This document shows, one piece after another, positions 44,896 through 54,486 of a DNA stretch of 64,000 nt. The notes under the pieces are model-generated. The model saw nothing but the letters and a program-made list of their open reading frames with translations, was not told the DNA's origin and searched no databases. The stretch's first letter is position 1. Each line of letters begins with the position of its first letter. The translations under genes were made by a program, and so were the position numbers. Source of the DNA: Anaerocolumna chitinilytica (GTDB lineage: Bacteria > Bacillota > Clostridia > Lachnospirales > Lachnospiraceae); contig NZ_AP023368.1 of assembly GCF_014218355.1 (NCBI RefSeq), positions 124,001 to 188,000 on the forward strand. The letters run 5' to 3'.

Positions 44896-45104
44896 AAACT
44901 AATCTATTTACTATTCTAATACTTTCAAAATAAAATTTTTGAATACGTGGAGACAATATGTTTGATGTCAAGTAAAGATAAAAAATCATGATAGAAATGG
45001 CTTATTTAAAGGTTTTCAGACTTTCGGTAACAATAACCGATTACTGGGAACCTTATTATTTTGTCTTTCAAAAGTAGCCTCAACATAAAAAGCTGACATC
45101 CATA

Positions 45105-45157
45105 TTGACGTATAGATGAAAATTTGATAGAATATTAAAAATAATTTCAATGAAATT
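45105..45157 (+). promoter_or_regulatory. Promoter and operator of the tetR gene
   Basis: -35 TTGACG (45105-45110), 17-base spacer, -10 TAGAAT (45128-45133). A palindrome AATTTCA-A-TGAAATT at 45143-45157 covers the expected transcription start and is a likely autoregulatory TetR operator. Confidence 0.6.
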
Positions 45158-45180
45158 TATTTTAACAAGAGAGGCATGTA

Positions 45181-45771
45181 ATGACCAAAAGAGAAGAACA
45201 AAAAGAAAAACGTCGACAAGATATTTTGCGAGCTGGTCTGAAGCTTTTCGCTTGCAAAGGTTATGAAGCAACTAAAATAAATGATATTGCAGAGGAAGCA
45301 GGAATGAGCCTTGGCTTGCTATATCATTATTTTGAATCAATTGAGATTTTACATGAAGAATTGATTAACATTGCATTAGCAGGACGTACAGGACAATATT
45401 TCCCTCAGTATGATAATCCTATTAATTACTTTTTAAAATCAGCAAGCCATATTTTCGATGTAATAAAATCAGACCATGATTATGCTCAATATTTTGTATT
45501 AATAAAACATGCACAAAGCAATCAGAACTTACCAATCCATATAAAAGAAAAACTAAAACAAAACGATATTATTGTGAAATCAATTATTACTATAGAAGAA
45601 GGTCAACGTCAAGGAATCATTCGCAAAGGAAATCCTATGGCGTTGGCAATGACATTTTGGCTCTCCATAGAGGCATATGTGGAAATGATTGCCCTTAATC
45701 CTGATATACCTTACCCGGAAACTAACTGGTTTGTTGATATACTAAGAGCAAGTAATAACTATGAAAAATAG
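45181..45771 (+). CDS. TetR-family transcriptional regulator
   Basis: A 196-residue regulator with the N-terminal TetR helix-turn-helix (RRQDILRAGLKLFACKGYEATKINDIAEEAGMSLGLLYHYFES) and a variable ligand-binding part. It lies 23 bases before an SDR gene, which it probably controls together with itself. Both genes sit between duplicated rtcB ends, suggesting joint acquisition. Ribosome site AGAGAGG. Confidence 0.88.
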   Translation: MTKREEQKEKRRQDILRAGLKLFACKGYEATKINDIAEEAGMSLGLLYHYFESIEILHEELINIALAGRTGQYFPQYDNPINYFLKSASHIFDVIKSDHDYAQYFVLIKHAQSNQNLPIHIKEKLKQNDIIVKSIITIEEGQRQGIIRKGNPMALAMTFWLSIEAYVEMIALNPDIPYPETNWFVDILRASNNYEK

Positions 45772-45794
45772 TACACATTTCAAGGAGGAACAAT

Positions 45795-47009
45795 ATGATC
45801 CTGGAGAAAAATAATTATGACAGAAACGCACTTCAAAATAAAATAGTGTTGATTACAGGCGGTGGAGGTGGAATCGGCATTGAGGCTTCACGGGCTTTTG
45901 CTTACATGGGCGCTCATGTAATTATTGCGGAAATAGATGCTGACAGAGGAAAGCAGGCGGAAAAACTGATAAATGAGGAAAGCCTTAATGGAACCGTGGA
46001 TTTTTTTCAGATTGACATTACAGATGAAAAGCAGATTGATAAATTATACGAATATATTATGGATAAATACACGCGTCTTGATGTTCTGATAAATAACGCC
46101 GCCATTGTTCCGATGGGAGCGATTGATACGGTTTCAATATCCGATTGGGATTTAAGCTATGCTGTGAACCTGAGAGCTCCTGTTCTTTTAACAAAAAAAT
46201 TCCTTTCTTCAATGAAGAAAACAGGCGGAATTATTGTCTTTGTACCATCAGGGGATACAAATCCGTATATGTCGGCTTATGAAATCTTCAAGACAGCACA
46301 GGTGGAGCTTTGCAACACCTTATGTGAAGAAATTGACGGAATGGGCATTATTACATATTCAATAGCCCCCGGATTTGTAAAAACAGATACCGCTGTCAAA
46401 GCGGTAGAAACTGTAGCAGCTTCAATGGGAATCACAGTAGAAGACTTTTACAAATCACTTGAGGAGTTTATAACAGATGCTGAGATTGCAGGGGTGGGCT
46501 ATGCCGTTTCTGTTGTAAAGGCAAAACAGTATAACGGAAAAGAAATCATGTCCTATCAAGTGCTAATGGAAAGTGGTTTAATCAGTGGTGGTAAGGAAAA
46601 ATTAAATAGTATGCAAACACAGGTTGATTTTGATAAATTGTCATTCTTGTTTAAGAGTTTTGCAGATGTTTTTTTTGACCAATATCAAAATTGGCAGGAG
46701 AAAAAACTGTTCCAAAAACAGTTTATACTTTCTGATTTTAAAAAACAAATGGGGATGCCTGCCGAGAGCTTTAAAATACAAATTGAAACACTGCAAGGTC
46801 AGATTCACAATAATGAGTGGGGCAACTTTTTAGATAGCAAGGAGATGTTTATAAAGTGGCAGTGTTTTTATGAACATCAACTTAAACTACTACAAGGTTA
46901 TGAAAAGAATGCAGCACAATTGGCAGACGATACAAAACTTATAAATAGTTGGATTGAGAATCTACAAGAAATAATTAATATAATGTCTCAATCGCAAAAT
47001 TATAGATAA
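45795..47009 (+). CDS. Short-chain dehydrogenase with extra helical C-terminal domain
   Basis: A 404-residue protein. Residues 1-260 are a classical SDR: GGGGGIG cofactor loop, NNAA motif in INNAAIVPMG, catalytic Tyr-x-x-x-Lys in SAYEIFK, and a PGFVKTDT turn. The remaining ~140 residues (KEKLNSMQTQVDFDKLSFLF…) are predicted helical, rich in Gln and Trp, and not part of a normal SDR. I do not recognise this tail; it could be a fused small domain or helical bundle. Substrate unknown. Part of the inserted TetR/SDR segment; ribosome site AAGGAGG. Confidence 0.82.
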   Translation: MILEKNNYDRNALQNKIVLITGGGGGIGIEASRAFAYMGAHVIIAEIDADRGKQAEKLINEESLNGTVDFFQIDITDEKQIDKLYEYIMDKYTRLDVLINNAAIVPMGAIDTVSISDWDLSYAVNLRAPVLLTKKFLSSMKKTGGIIVFVPSGDTNPYMSAYEIFKTAQVELCNTLCEEIDGMGIITYSIAPGFVKTDTAVKAVETVAASMGITVEDFYKSLEEFITDAEIAGVGYAVSVVKAKQYNGKEIMSYQVLMESGLISGGKEKLNSMQTQVDFDKLSFLFKSFADVFFDQYQNWQEKKLFQKQFILSDFKKQMGMPAESFKIQIETLQGQIHNNEWGNFLDSKEMFIKWQCFYEHQLKLLQGYEKNAAQLADDTKLINSWIENLQEIINIMSQSQNYR

Positions 47010-47018
47010 GGCAATCAA

Positions 47019-47076
47019 AAAGACCTGGTAAGGCCGGTAAACGACTGAAAACAGTCGGCGTTGTCAAAGGTTAGTA
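47019..47076 (+). repeat. Right direct repeat of the TetR/SDR island (rtcB 3' end copy)
   Basis: 58 bases repeating the rtcB terminus including its stop codon, now non-coding after the SDR gene. Confidence 0.9.
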
Positions 47077-47096
47077 GAAAATATCGAAAATGTAGA

Positions 47097-47187
47097 CCCA
47101 CGGACAATGTACCGACCTCCAATCGTTAGATTCGGTCTAACTTTTTGGGGTCACCACATTGTCCGTGGGGCTTCTTATCTTTTTTTG
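47097..47187 (+). terminator. Large hairpin terminator, probably the original rtcB terminator
   Basis: CCCACGGACAATGT (47097-47110) pairs perfectly with ACATTGTCCGTGGG (47156-47169), with further weak pairing inside (GACCTC/GGGGTC), followed by a T-rich run ending TTTTTTT. It lies 20 bases after the duplicated rtcB end. Confidence 0.75.
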
Positions 47188-47312
47188 TATAATTTGTAAA
47201 CAAATCCACTAATTTCAGACCTTCTTTGTATTTATTTCAGGGTGCCAATATGGTATTATTAATATAGAATAAAAGTGTATTCTAAAGATAATCAGCGGAG
47301 GATGATCCCTAG

Positions 47313-48203
47313 ATGAATTTGATGAAACTGGAATATTTTATTGAAGTTGCAAAATACAAAAGTTTTACCAAAGCCGCTCAAAAATGCCATGTTGCTCAAC
47401 CGGCAATCAGTCAGCAGATTAAATCCCTGGAACAGGATTTAGGCTTTGAGCTGATAGACAGAGCCTCAAAGCAGTTCAAGCTTACAGAGGCAGGACGTGC
47501 ACTCTACCAGGATGGGATAAAACTATTGAATGACTTCACTTATACAGTTGATAAATGCAGGGATATCTCTCAGAAATTCTCCGGAACATTAAATATAGGC
47601 ATTACCGGATGGGATGAAAATGCTTATGTCATTGAGCTGGTAAGTAAACTCTATAAAGAATATCCGGGAATTAGTGTTAATTATAAACGGGTAAAGGTCA
47701 GTACGGTTGCTGCGGATCTGCTAAACAGAGAATATGATTGCACCTTGACGATTCCCTATGACTTTACGGATCACTCAGAGATTCGATTTCAGAATTTTGC
47801 AAGATGTAAGGCATATACCCTGGTTAATAAGAAGAACCCGCTTTCGAAAAAGCAGAGTCTCACCAAAGAAGAAATATCTTCTCAAAACTGCATTGTTCTA
47901 AATCTTGTTGGAATGGAAAGGAGTAAAGAGCATTTAATCTCCTTTTTTAGTGAAAAAGGAATTCTGCCTGAAAAAATAACCAGTGTTGAAGATATGGATA
48001 TCATGAATATCTATGTGGGTATGAATCAGGGAATTGCCATAGTGCCGGAGATGTGCTGTGAAGTAAAAGGTCTTGATATGGTAAAGATACCGGTAGAAGG
48101 AGGGCTTGAATATATTGATATGAGCGTTGTTTATAATAAAAACAATGAAAATCCTTCTCTAAAATATTTTTTAGAGGTAGTTCGCAGTGAACATAAGATT
48201 TAA
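47313..48203 (+). CDS. LysR-family transcriptional regulator
   Basis: A 296-residue regulator with the winged helix at the start (KLEYFIEVAKYKSFTKAAQKCHVAQPAISQQIKSLE) and a periplasmic-binding-like effector domain. There is no divergent partner; the nearest genes are the SDR upstream and motA downstream. The target is unknown. Ribosome site GGAGGATG; start 47313. A terminator follows at 48242. Confidence 0.88.
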   Translation: MNLMKLEYFIEVAKYKSFTKAAQKCHVAQPAISQQIKSLEQDLGFELIDRASKQFKLTEAGRALYQDGIKLLNDFTYTVDKCRDISQKFSGTLNIGITGWDENAYVIELVSKLYKEYPGISVNYKRVKVSTVAADLLNREYDCTLTIPYDFTDHSEIRFQNFARCKAYTLVNKKNPLSKKQSLTKEEISSQNCIVLNLVGMERSKEHLISFFSEKGILPEKITSVEDMDIMNIYVGMNQGIAIVPEMCCEVKGLDMVKIPVEGGLEYIDMSVVYNKNNENPSLKYFLEVVRSEHKI

Positions 48204-48241
48204 CATAAGATTTCAATATAAGTACATAAGAAATTTGTATT

Positions 48242-48294
48242 AGACATCTTATCTGCCAGCACTTTAGAATATGTGATAAGAGTCTCTATTTTTC
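48242..48294 (+). terminator. Terminator after the LysR gene
   Basis: AGACATCTTATC pairs with GATAAGAGTCT with one bulge, followed by CTATTTTTCT. A TATAAT box (48297-48302) directly after it may belong to the motA promoter. Confidence 0.6.
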
Positions 48295-48358
48295 TGGTAT
48301 AATAGGACTATTTCGACAAAAAAGAATGCATAAGTAACGAAAGGTGGAGCCAAGCCTA

Positions 48359-49144
48359 ATGGAAATAACAACAATATTAGGAGTTATAGTCGGTCTGATA
48401 GCCGTAATCGGCGCGATGATTTTTAAACATATTAATTTCAGTGTATTAGCGAATCCGGCAGCTTTTTTCGTAATTATAGTAGGTACTGTTGCTACCATAC
48501 TAAATTCATACCCTGCAGAAAATCTTAAAAGTTTAGGAGCGCTGTTCAAAGTCCTATTTACAAAGCAAAAAGGTATGTCAGAGTCAGAAATTATCAAGCT
48601 GATTGTAGAACTGTCCAATGTAGCCAGAAAAGAAGGTCTGCTGGCACTGGAAAGTAAGATAAGTGAAATCGAGGACCCTTTTATTAAGAAGGGACTTCGT
48701 CTGGTAATAGACGGAATTGATCAGGAGGTCATTGCTGACATTCTGGATTCAGAGATTTCTGCCATGGAAGCAAGACATGAAGTAAATGCGAGTATTTTCT
48801 CTTCAGCGGGTATGTATGCACCTACCCTCGGTGTATTGGGTGCCGTATTCGGTCTGATTGCGGCCATGTCACATATCGATGATACAGCAGCCATGGCTGA
48901 AGCCATTGCGGCAGCCTTTATTGCAACTATCCTTGGTATCTTTACCGGATATGTATTGTGGAATCCTTTCGCTAAAAAATTAAAGGTTAAGAGCCATGAA
49001 GAAGCACTGCTTAAGAGTATGGCTATTGAAGGCATACTATCTCTTCAAAAGGGTGAATCTCCTATGATGGTACAGGAAAAATTACTTTCCGTACTTCCGG
49101 CCAAAAAGCAAGAGGAAATTCTTCAGGAATTGAATCAGGAATAA
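48359..49144 (+). CDS. motA: Flagellar motor stator protein MotA
   Basis: A 261-residue inner-membrane stator subunit with four helices (about 5-25, 30-50, 145-170, 180-205) and a large cytosolic loop between helices 2 and 3 (about 60-140) that drives the rotor. Conserved stretches: GMYAPTLGVLGAVFGLI and AAAFIATILGIFTGYVLWNPFAKKL. Start 48359 follows AAAGGTGGAG. It lies 13 bases before motB. Confidence 0.93.
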   Translation: MEITTILGVIVGLIAVIGAMIFKHINFSVLANPAAFFVIIVGTVATILNSYPAENLKSLGALFKVLFTKQKGMSESEIIKLIVELSNVARKEGLLALESKISEIEDPFIKKGLRLVIDGIDQEVIADILDSEISAMEARHEVNASIFSSAGMYAPTLGVLGAVFGLIAAMSHIDDTAAMAEAIAAAFIATILGIFTGYVLWNPFAKKLKVKSHEEALLKSMAIEGILSLQKGESPMMVQEKLLSVLPAKKQEEILQELNQE

Positions 49145-49157
49145 GGAGGTACGTGTT

Positions 49158-50024
49158 ATGGCAAGAAAGAAAAAGCAAAAGCATGGTGAAGAAGAAGGAG
49201 GAGAGGCATGGCTGCTTCCCTATTCGGATCTAATGACCTTATTATTAGCTGTATTTATCGTTTTGTTCGCAGTTAGTAAGATAGATCAAACAAAAGCAGA
49301 AGAAATATCGAATTCCTTTAAATCTATGATGACTGCAAATCAAGGAATTATCTCAAAGGGCGGCAATTCCTTTGTGAAGCCAAACATCAACATTAATCCG
49401 ACGAATAATTCGGGTCAGACCGGTAATACCGGAAATGAAAATGGTGTGACCAGCGGAGAGACAGCGGAGGAAGACAACCAGGTAACGAAAGAAGAACTGG
49501 AAAAATTCCTTGGCAAGACGGAATTAAAAGATATGATAGAACTGAAAGGGAAGCTGGATGAGCTGTTTCAGGAAGCAGAGCTGGAAGATACCATCTCCAC
49601 GAATATTGATTTGCGTGGTCTTGTCGTTACTTTGAATAATGCGATTCTTTTTGATTCGGGAAGTGCTGATATAAAGCCAGAATATGCTGATTCCCTGATT
49701 AAAATAGGAGATATGATTAATAAAGTGGATAACCATATTCGAGTGGAAGGACATACGGATAACCGTCCTATTGTAACGGCTATTTATCCTTCTAACTGGG
49801 AGTTGTCTGCGGCCAGAGCAACACGAGTGGTTCGTCTGTTTATTTCCAAGTGTAATGTACCGCCTGAAAAGGTAGTTGCAGTCGGATATGGTGAATATAA
49901 ACCCATAGCTAGTAATTCAACGGAAGCAGGCAGGAAGAAGAACCGGCGTATAGATATCATTATTCTTAGTGAAAAATATAATGAATTAGAAGAACAGACA
50001 CCTGTCAACAATATAAATAATTAA
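49158..50024 (+). CDS. motB: Flagellar motor stator protein MotB
   Basis: A 288-residue protein. One helix near 17-43 carries the ion-conducting aspartate (Asp24 in PYSDLMTLLLAVF). A Gly/Asn/Thr-rich linker (about 70-115) leads to the C-terminal OmpA peptidoglycan-binding domain (VEGHTDNRPI, WELSAARATRVVRLF, NRRIDIIIL). With MotA it forms the torque-generating stator, indicating a motile cell. No other flagellar genes are nearby. Confidence 0.94.
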   Translation: MARKKKQKHGEEEGGEAWLLPYSDLMTLLLAVFIVLFAVSKIDQTKAEEISNSFKSMMTANQGIISKGGNSFVKPNININPTNNSGQTGNTGNENGVTSGETAEEDNQVTKEELEKFLGKTELKDMIELKGKLDELFQEAELEDTISTNIDLRGLVVTLNNAILFDSGSADIKPEYADSLIKIGDMINKVDNHIRVEGHTDNRPIVTAIYPSNWELSAARATRVVRLFISKCNVPPEKVVAVGYGEYKPIASNSTEAGRKKNRRIDIIILSEKYNELEEQTPVNNINN

Positions 50025-50053
50025 TGAATTGAGAATATATTCTACATAAAAAG

Positions 50054-50129
50054 AAGCACTATCACTTTTATCACACGTTGGATTCGGGATTTCATCCTGT
50101 TCAGTGTAAGTAAGTGATAGTGCTTTTTC
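50054..50129. terminator. Bidirectional terminator between motB and the fucose operon
   Basis: AAGCACTATCACTT (50054-50067) pairs perfectly with AAGTGATAGTGCTT (50112-50125), with A- and T-runs on the outer sides. Confidence 0.85.
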
Positions 50130-50131
50130 TG

Positions 50132-51514
50132 TTAAGTAAAGGATTTTTTTACATATTTTCTTCCTTCAAGCAGAGAAGGTATTTCTTTTGATTCAATCAT
50201 TTGTGCCAGGATATTGCCTATGGCAGTCGCTTCTGCCGGCCCTGGGAGTACCTTGCGTGAAGTATATTTTTCCGTAAGGCTATTCAGAAAGCTTGCCTTA
50301 GAACCACCACCGATGATATGTATGGTTTCATACTGAGTTCCGGTAAGTGCCTCTATTTCGGTTATGGTATCCGCGTAGCATTTTGCAAGGCTGTTATAGA
50401 TGACTGCGGCTAATTCCCCCAGGGTTTCCGGTACTTGCTGGTTCGTGAGGCGGCAGTAGGTTTTTACTGCTTCCACCATACTGTCCGGAGCCATGAAGCA
50501 ATTGTCATTGCAATCTACCAGAGAGGTAATCTCTTCTTTTTCGGCCATATGGCAGATTTCCTCAAAGGAATATCCATCCCCGATTTCTTTTTTTACAGAC
50601 TGAATCATCCACAGGCCCATAATATTCTTGATATAACGAAAGCTGTCATTATAACCGCCTTCATTGGTAAAACCAGCTCTGCTGCTTTCTTTGGAAGTGT
50701 TCGGTTCGGACACTTCTATGCCCATAAGGGACCAGGTCCCGGAACTGATATAAAGGGTATCCTTTGTGGTACTTGGCACTGCCATAACGGCAGAGGCCGT
50801 ATCATGGGAAGCAGGCATAATTACCTGACAGTCAAAGCCTAAAAGAGTTTGAAGTTCCGGTTTTAAATTCCCCACATAAGTACCGGGTTTTTGAATCGGT
50901 CTAAATATATGGCTGGGAAGACCAAGCCGTTCAATCAGTTCATAGTCCCAATTCCTTGTACGGGCATTGACTAATTGGGTGGTGGTCGCAATTGTATACT
51001 CCTGCATTGCCTTTCCGGTAAGCAGATAATGATAATAATCCGGTGTCATTAGCATGGCATCTGCCTTTTCTAAATACTCTGTATGACGAATCTTTACCGC
51101 CATCAATTGATAAATGGTATTATACATTTGCTTCGGAATACCGGTTCTTTCATATAGTTCCGCCGGAGTAATATACCTGTTTACCACCTCATCCATACCA
51201 TCTGTACGTTGGTCACGGTAGCCCACAGCCTGCCCGAGCTTATTACCTGTATTATCAATCAATACAAAATCTACTCCCCAGGTATCGACGCTGACACTTA
51301 CAGGAATTTTTCCAAGCTCAGAACAGCGTTTCATGCCGGCTAAAATATGTCCGAAGATCTGCTCTGTATCCCAGCAAAGCGCACCATCTATCTTCTTCAT
51401 GCTGTTTTCAAAGCGGTATACTTCCTCTAAACAGATCTGTCCTTCCTGAATACTTCCAAGCACATGCCGACCGCTGGAAGCCCCGATGTCAATTGCCAGG
51501 TAATACTTTTGCAT
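50132..51514 (-). CDS. Rhamnulokinase-type sugar kinase in the fucose operon
   Basis: A 460-residue FGGY kinase. It has the N-terminal AIDIGASSGRHVLG phosphate loop, VDTWGVDF, GYRDQRTDGM, and a C-terminal HIIGGGSKASFLN adenosine motif. By sequence it resembles RhaB, yet it is the last gene of a FucI-FucA-FucU operon. It therefore probably phosphorylates L-fuculose to L-fuculose-1-phosphate, a substitution known in Firmicutes. Ribosome site AGGAGG. Confidence 0.85.
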   Translation of the reverse strand: MQKYYLAIDIGASSGRHVLGSIQEGQICLEEVYRFENSMKKIDGALCWDTEQIFGHILAGMKRCSELGKIPVSVSVDTWGVDFVLIDNTGNKLGQAVGYRDQRTDGMDEVVNRYITPAELYERTGIPKQMYNTIYQLMAVKIRHTEYLEKADAMLMTPDYYHYLLTGKAMQEYTIATTTQLVNARTRNWDYELIERLGLPSHIFRPIQKPGTYVGNLKPELQTLLGFDCQVIMPASHDTASAVMAVPSTTKDTLYISSGTWSLMGIEVSEPNTSKESSRAGFTNEGGYNDSFRYIKNIMGLWMIQSVKKEIGDGYSFEEICHMAEKEEITSLVDCNDNCFMAPDSMVEAVKTYCRLTNQQVPETLGELAAVIYNSLAKCYADTITEIEALTGTQYETIHIIGGGSKASFLNSLTEKYTSRKVLPGPAEATAIGNILAQMIESKEIPSLLEGRKYVKKSFT

Positions 51515-51541
51515 GATAACCTCCTGCTGTGTAATTAATTT

Positions 51542-51976
51542 TTATACAACACCTTTTTGCAGTATAATATTTGCATAGAGTGCACTTTCGCCGGTTGCAA
51601 TAAAGGCGTAGGACTTTTTGGCTTCTTCATAGAAAGTCTGGCGGCTCAAGGTTCCTATTGCGGCTTTTCCACGTTTGTCATATTTCGTTATAATTTCTGT
51701 ATAAGTATCCCAGATAGGAGTGGCAACATTATCACCATCCATTACTTCCATTAGGGTTGCAGGAGTGTCGGTATAGGTATCTAAAGGGAAAAATTGCAGG
51801 ATTGCTTCCAGTATCTCTGGAACACCATGTCCGTCGAGCCGGATAACAATTCCGTCCTTTCCGTTGGATTCCGTGGGGAAGTTGCCGTCGGCAATAACTA
51901 TTCTATCGCTATGTCCCATTTCGCAAAGGACTTTGAGCAATTCAGGCGATAATATCGCAGGTATACCTTTTAGCAT
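51542..51976 (-). CDS. fucU: L-fucose mutarotase (RbsD/FucU family)
   Basis: A 144-residue enzyme interconverting alpha- and beta-L-fucose. Motifs: GHSDRIVIADGNFP with catalytic His and Asp, and a C-terminal SYAFIATGESALYANIILQKGV. Located between fucA and the kinase gene. Confidence 0.9.
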   Translation of the reverse strand: MLKGIPAILSPELLKVLCEMGHSDRIVIADGNFPTESNGKDGIVIRLDGHGVPEILEAILQFFPLDTYTDTPATLMEVMDGDNVATPIWDTYTEIITKYDKRGKAAIGTLSRQTFYEEAKKSYAFIATGESALYANIILQKGVV

Positions 51977-51988
51977 AAAAGCTCCCTT

Positions 51989-52675
51989 CTATTCACTGCC
52001 TTTCGGATATTTCTTGTATCCGGGGTGTCTTCCTGTTACCTGATAACTTTCACGCATTGAGATTAGCCTGTCAATATTCTCTCTGGGTATTTCTTTTGCA
52101 CCGCCAAGCAGATGGGCATTCAAGCTGATTTTCGCAAAGAGCTCCAAGGTTTCCATTCGGTAATAGGCAGTCAGTAAATCAGCGCCTACTGCCAGGGCTC
52201 CATGGTTTTGAAGGAGAACTACATCATGGAGGCCAAGATAAGGAGCAATTGCTTCGGGTACTTCATAAGTGGAAGGGGTTCCAAAAGGTGTTACCGGAAT
52301 GGAGCCTAAGGCAATTACTGTCTCTATCATGGAGTATTCATCCAGTGCCTTGTTTGCCACGGCATACCCTGTAGCAACAGGAGGATGTGCGTGCAATACG
52401 GCTCCTACATCCTCTCTCTCCTCATAGCAGCGTAAATGCATCTTGATTTCAGAGGAAGGGCGGTAAGCACTTTCCTCCAGAAGCTTTCCGTCTTTATCGA
52501 TATGTACCAGTTTGTCGGCTGTAATAAAGCTTTTGCTGATTCCGGTGGGGGTTGCTAAAAAACTGCCGTCCTCTAATTTAACTGTAACATTTCCATCGTT
52601 TGCCGCAACCCATCCAAGCTGCCACATTTTATAACAGATATCACATATTTGACTCTTGATTTCATTCATGTCCAT
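51989..52675 (-). CDS. fucA: L-fuculose-phosphate aldolase (class II aldolase)
   Basis: A 228-residue zinc aldolase splitting L-fuculose-1-phosphate to dihydroxyacetone phosphate and L-lactaldehyde. Motifs: NDGNVTVKL phosphate loop, LHAHPPVATGYA with zinc histidines, LLQNHGALAVG. Ribosome site AGGAGAA; 11 bases after fucI. Confidence 0.9.
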   Translation of the reverse strand: MDMNEIKSQICDICYKMWQLGWVAANDGNVTVKLEDGSFLATPTGISKSFITADKLVHIDKDGKLLEESAYRPSSEIKMHLRCYEEREDVGAVLHAHPPVATGYAVANKALDEYSMIETVIALGSIPVTPFGTPSTYEVPEAIAPYLGLHDVVLLQNHGALAVGADLLTAYYRMETLELFAKISLNAHLLGGAKEIPRENIDRLISMRESYQVTGRHPGYKKYPKGSE

Positions 52676-52686
52676 ATTCTATTCTC

Positions 52687-54480
52687 CTATTTATATAAGG
52701 GGCCGTATGCGGCACACGCTCTGTAATCCTGACCTTCTTTATCCATACCAAAAGCATTCCAGGATGCCGGGCGGAAGATCTTATCTTCCGGTACATTATG
52801 CATGCTTACAGGAATTCGAAGTATGGAACACAGGGTGATTAAATCTGCTCCGATATGTCCGTAAGAAATTGCACCATGATTAGCGCCCCAGTTATTCATA
52901 ACGTCATAAGCACTCTTAAAAGCTCCTTCTCCGGTTGTTCTAGGAGCAAACCAAGTGCAGGGCCAGGTATAATCCGTTCTCTTCCATAAAGTGTCGGAAA
53001 CTTCTTCCGGCAGCTTTACAGTGTAGCCTTCTGCGATCTGAAGGGTGGGTCCTAATCCTTTTACCAGGTTCAAACGTATCATTGTTACGGGCATTTCTGC
53101 CTTAGTCTCAAATCTGGAAGAGTAACCGCCTCCTCTAAAGTATCCGTTATCTGCGGCATTCCAGGTAGTTGCTGATAAGATTGCTTCCTGGTCTTCCTCG
53201 GTTATATCATACCAGGGCTTAATTACCCCATTGCCCTTGTCATCTTTTGCCTCTCCACAAGCATCCAGGCAGGCAGCACCGGAGTTAATAAGATGTATAA
53301 AACCGTTACTGGCTGCGGCTACTCCGTCTAACTGGTAGCCAGTGGCTGCTTTGACTGCTTCAGGACTCCAATAAGTGCGGACATCTGCAAAGATTTGAGC
53401 ACGGTTCGTTATAAGTTTCATAAACAGCATGCCGAGACCATTTAATACATCGTTCTCTGTTGCCAGAATGTATGGCTCTCTGGCGCCGTTCCAATCAAAG
53501 GAAGTATTTAAGAGCGCTTCGGGGTAATCACAGTTGGGATAGAAGTCTGTCCACTGTCTCTGACCCTGAAAACCGGCTGCGATTGCATTATGTCCTGACA
53601 TTTCTTCCTCACAGCCCTTTGGCAGATTCGGGTTGCCATTCATCAGGTCTTTAATGATACACATCATCTTAACTACAAATTCCCAGTCACTTTCCTTTTG
53701 TTCAGGGCTCTTTTGAACTTCAGGAGGATTCTTGTCAAAGCCTTCCTTACACTTGCTCTTCGTCCATTCTAAAGCCTTTTTATATTCGGCTTCGTCGTAG
53801 ATACCTTCTGACATTCTTCGGATAATCTCAACTTCATCCACGGATTCCACTCTCATGCCAAGATATTCTTCAATAAAAGCAGGATCGATAATGGATCCGC
53901 CAATACCCATACAGATGGAACCAATCTGAAGATAGGATTTGCCTCTCATGGTTGCGGCTGCAACGGCAGCCCTGCCAAAGCGTAATATTTTTTCTTTCAC
54001 ATCTGAGGGGATAGAAGTGTCCTGTGCATCCTGAACATCATGGCCGTAGATACCAAAGGCAGGAAGTCCTTTTTGTGCGTGGGTAGCCAATACGGATGCC
54101 AGGTAAACAGCTCCCGGTCTTTCTGTTCCATTAAAACCCCATACTCCTTTTATTGTCATAGGATCCATATCCATAGTTTCCGCACCATAGCACCAGCAGG
54201 GGGTTACAGTCAGGGTAATATCAACCCCAGCTTTTTTGAATTTATCAGCGCAGGCAGCTGCCTCGGCAACGCGGCCGATGGTGGTATCCGCGATAATAAC
54301 CTTTACCGGTTCACCGTTTGAGTATTTTAAGTTATCCTCTAATAATTTGGCAGCAGACTTTGCCATATTCATCGTCTGCTCCTCTAAAGTACCGCGTACA
54401 TTGATGTAACCTCTTCTTCCGTCAATAGTAGGGCGAATTCCGATTACAGGGTAATCTCCAATTAATCTGTTGCTTGCCAT
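52687..54480 (-). CDS. fucI: L-fucose isomerase
   Basis: A 597-residue Mn2+-dependent isomerase converting L-fucose to L-fuculose. The N-terminus ([25 protein letters not shown]) and the C-terminal half ([37 protein letters not shown]) are characteristic. ATG 54480 follows AAAAGGAGG. The leader contains four tandem hairpins that each hold a Shine-Dalgarno-like GGAGG. First gene of the operon fucI-fucA-fucU-kinase. Confidence 0.95.
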   Translation of the reverse strand: MASNRLIGDYPVIGIRPTIDGRRGYINVRGTLEEQTMNMAKSAAKLLEDNLKYSNGEPVKVIIADTTIGRVAEAAACADKFKKAGVDITLTVTPCWCYGAETMDMDPMTIKGVWGFNGTERPGAVYLASVLATHAQKGLPAFGIYGHDVQDAQDTSIPSDVKEKILRFGRAAVAAATMRGKSYLQIGSICMGIGGSIIDPAFIEEYLGMRVESVDEVEIIRRMSEGIYDEAEYKKALEWTKSKCKEGFDKNPPEVQKSPEQKESDWEFVVKMMCIIKDLMNGNPNLPKGCEEEMSGHNAIAAGFQGQRQWTDFYPNCDYPEALLNTSFDWNGAREPYILATENDVLNGLGMLFMKLITNRAQIFADVRTYWSPEAVKAATGYQLDGVAAASNGFIHLINSGAACLDACGEAKDDKGNGVIKPWYDITEEDQEAILSATTWNAADNGYFRGGGYSSRFETKAEMPVTMIRLNLVKGLGPTLQIAEGYTVKLPEEVSDTLWKRTDYTWPCTWFAPRTTGEGAFKSAYDVMNNWGANHGAISYGHIGADLITLCSILRIPVSMHNVPEDKIFRPASWNAFGMDKEGQDYRACAAYGPLYK

Positions 54481-54486
54481 ATACAA

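Noticed and set aside
44894..47312. Integron or phage origin of the TetR/SDR island
   Set aside because: No integrase, phage gene or attC-like core site is visible; only the duplicated rtcB end supports integration.
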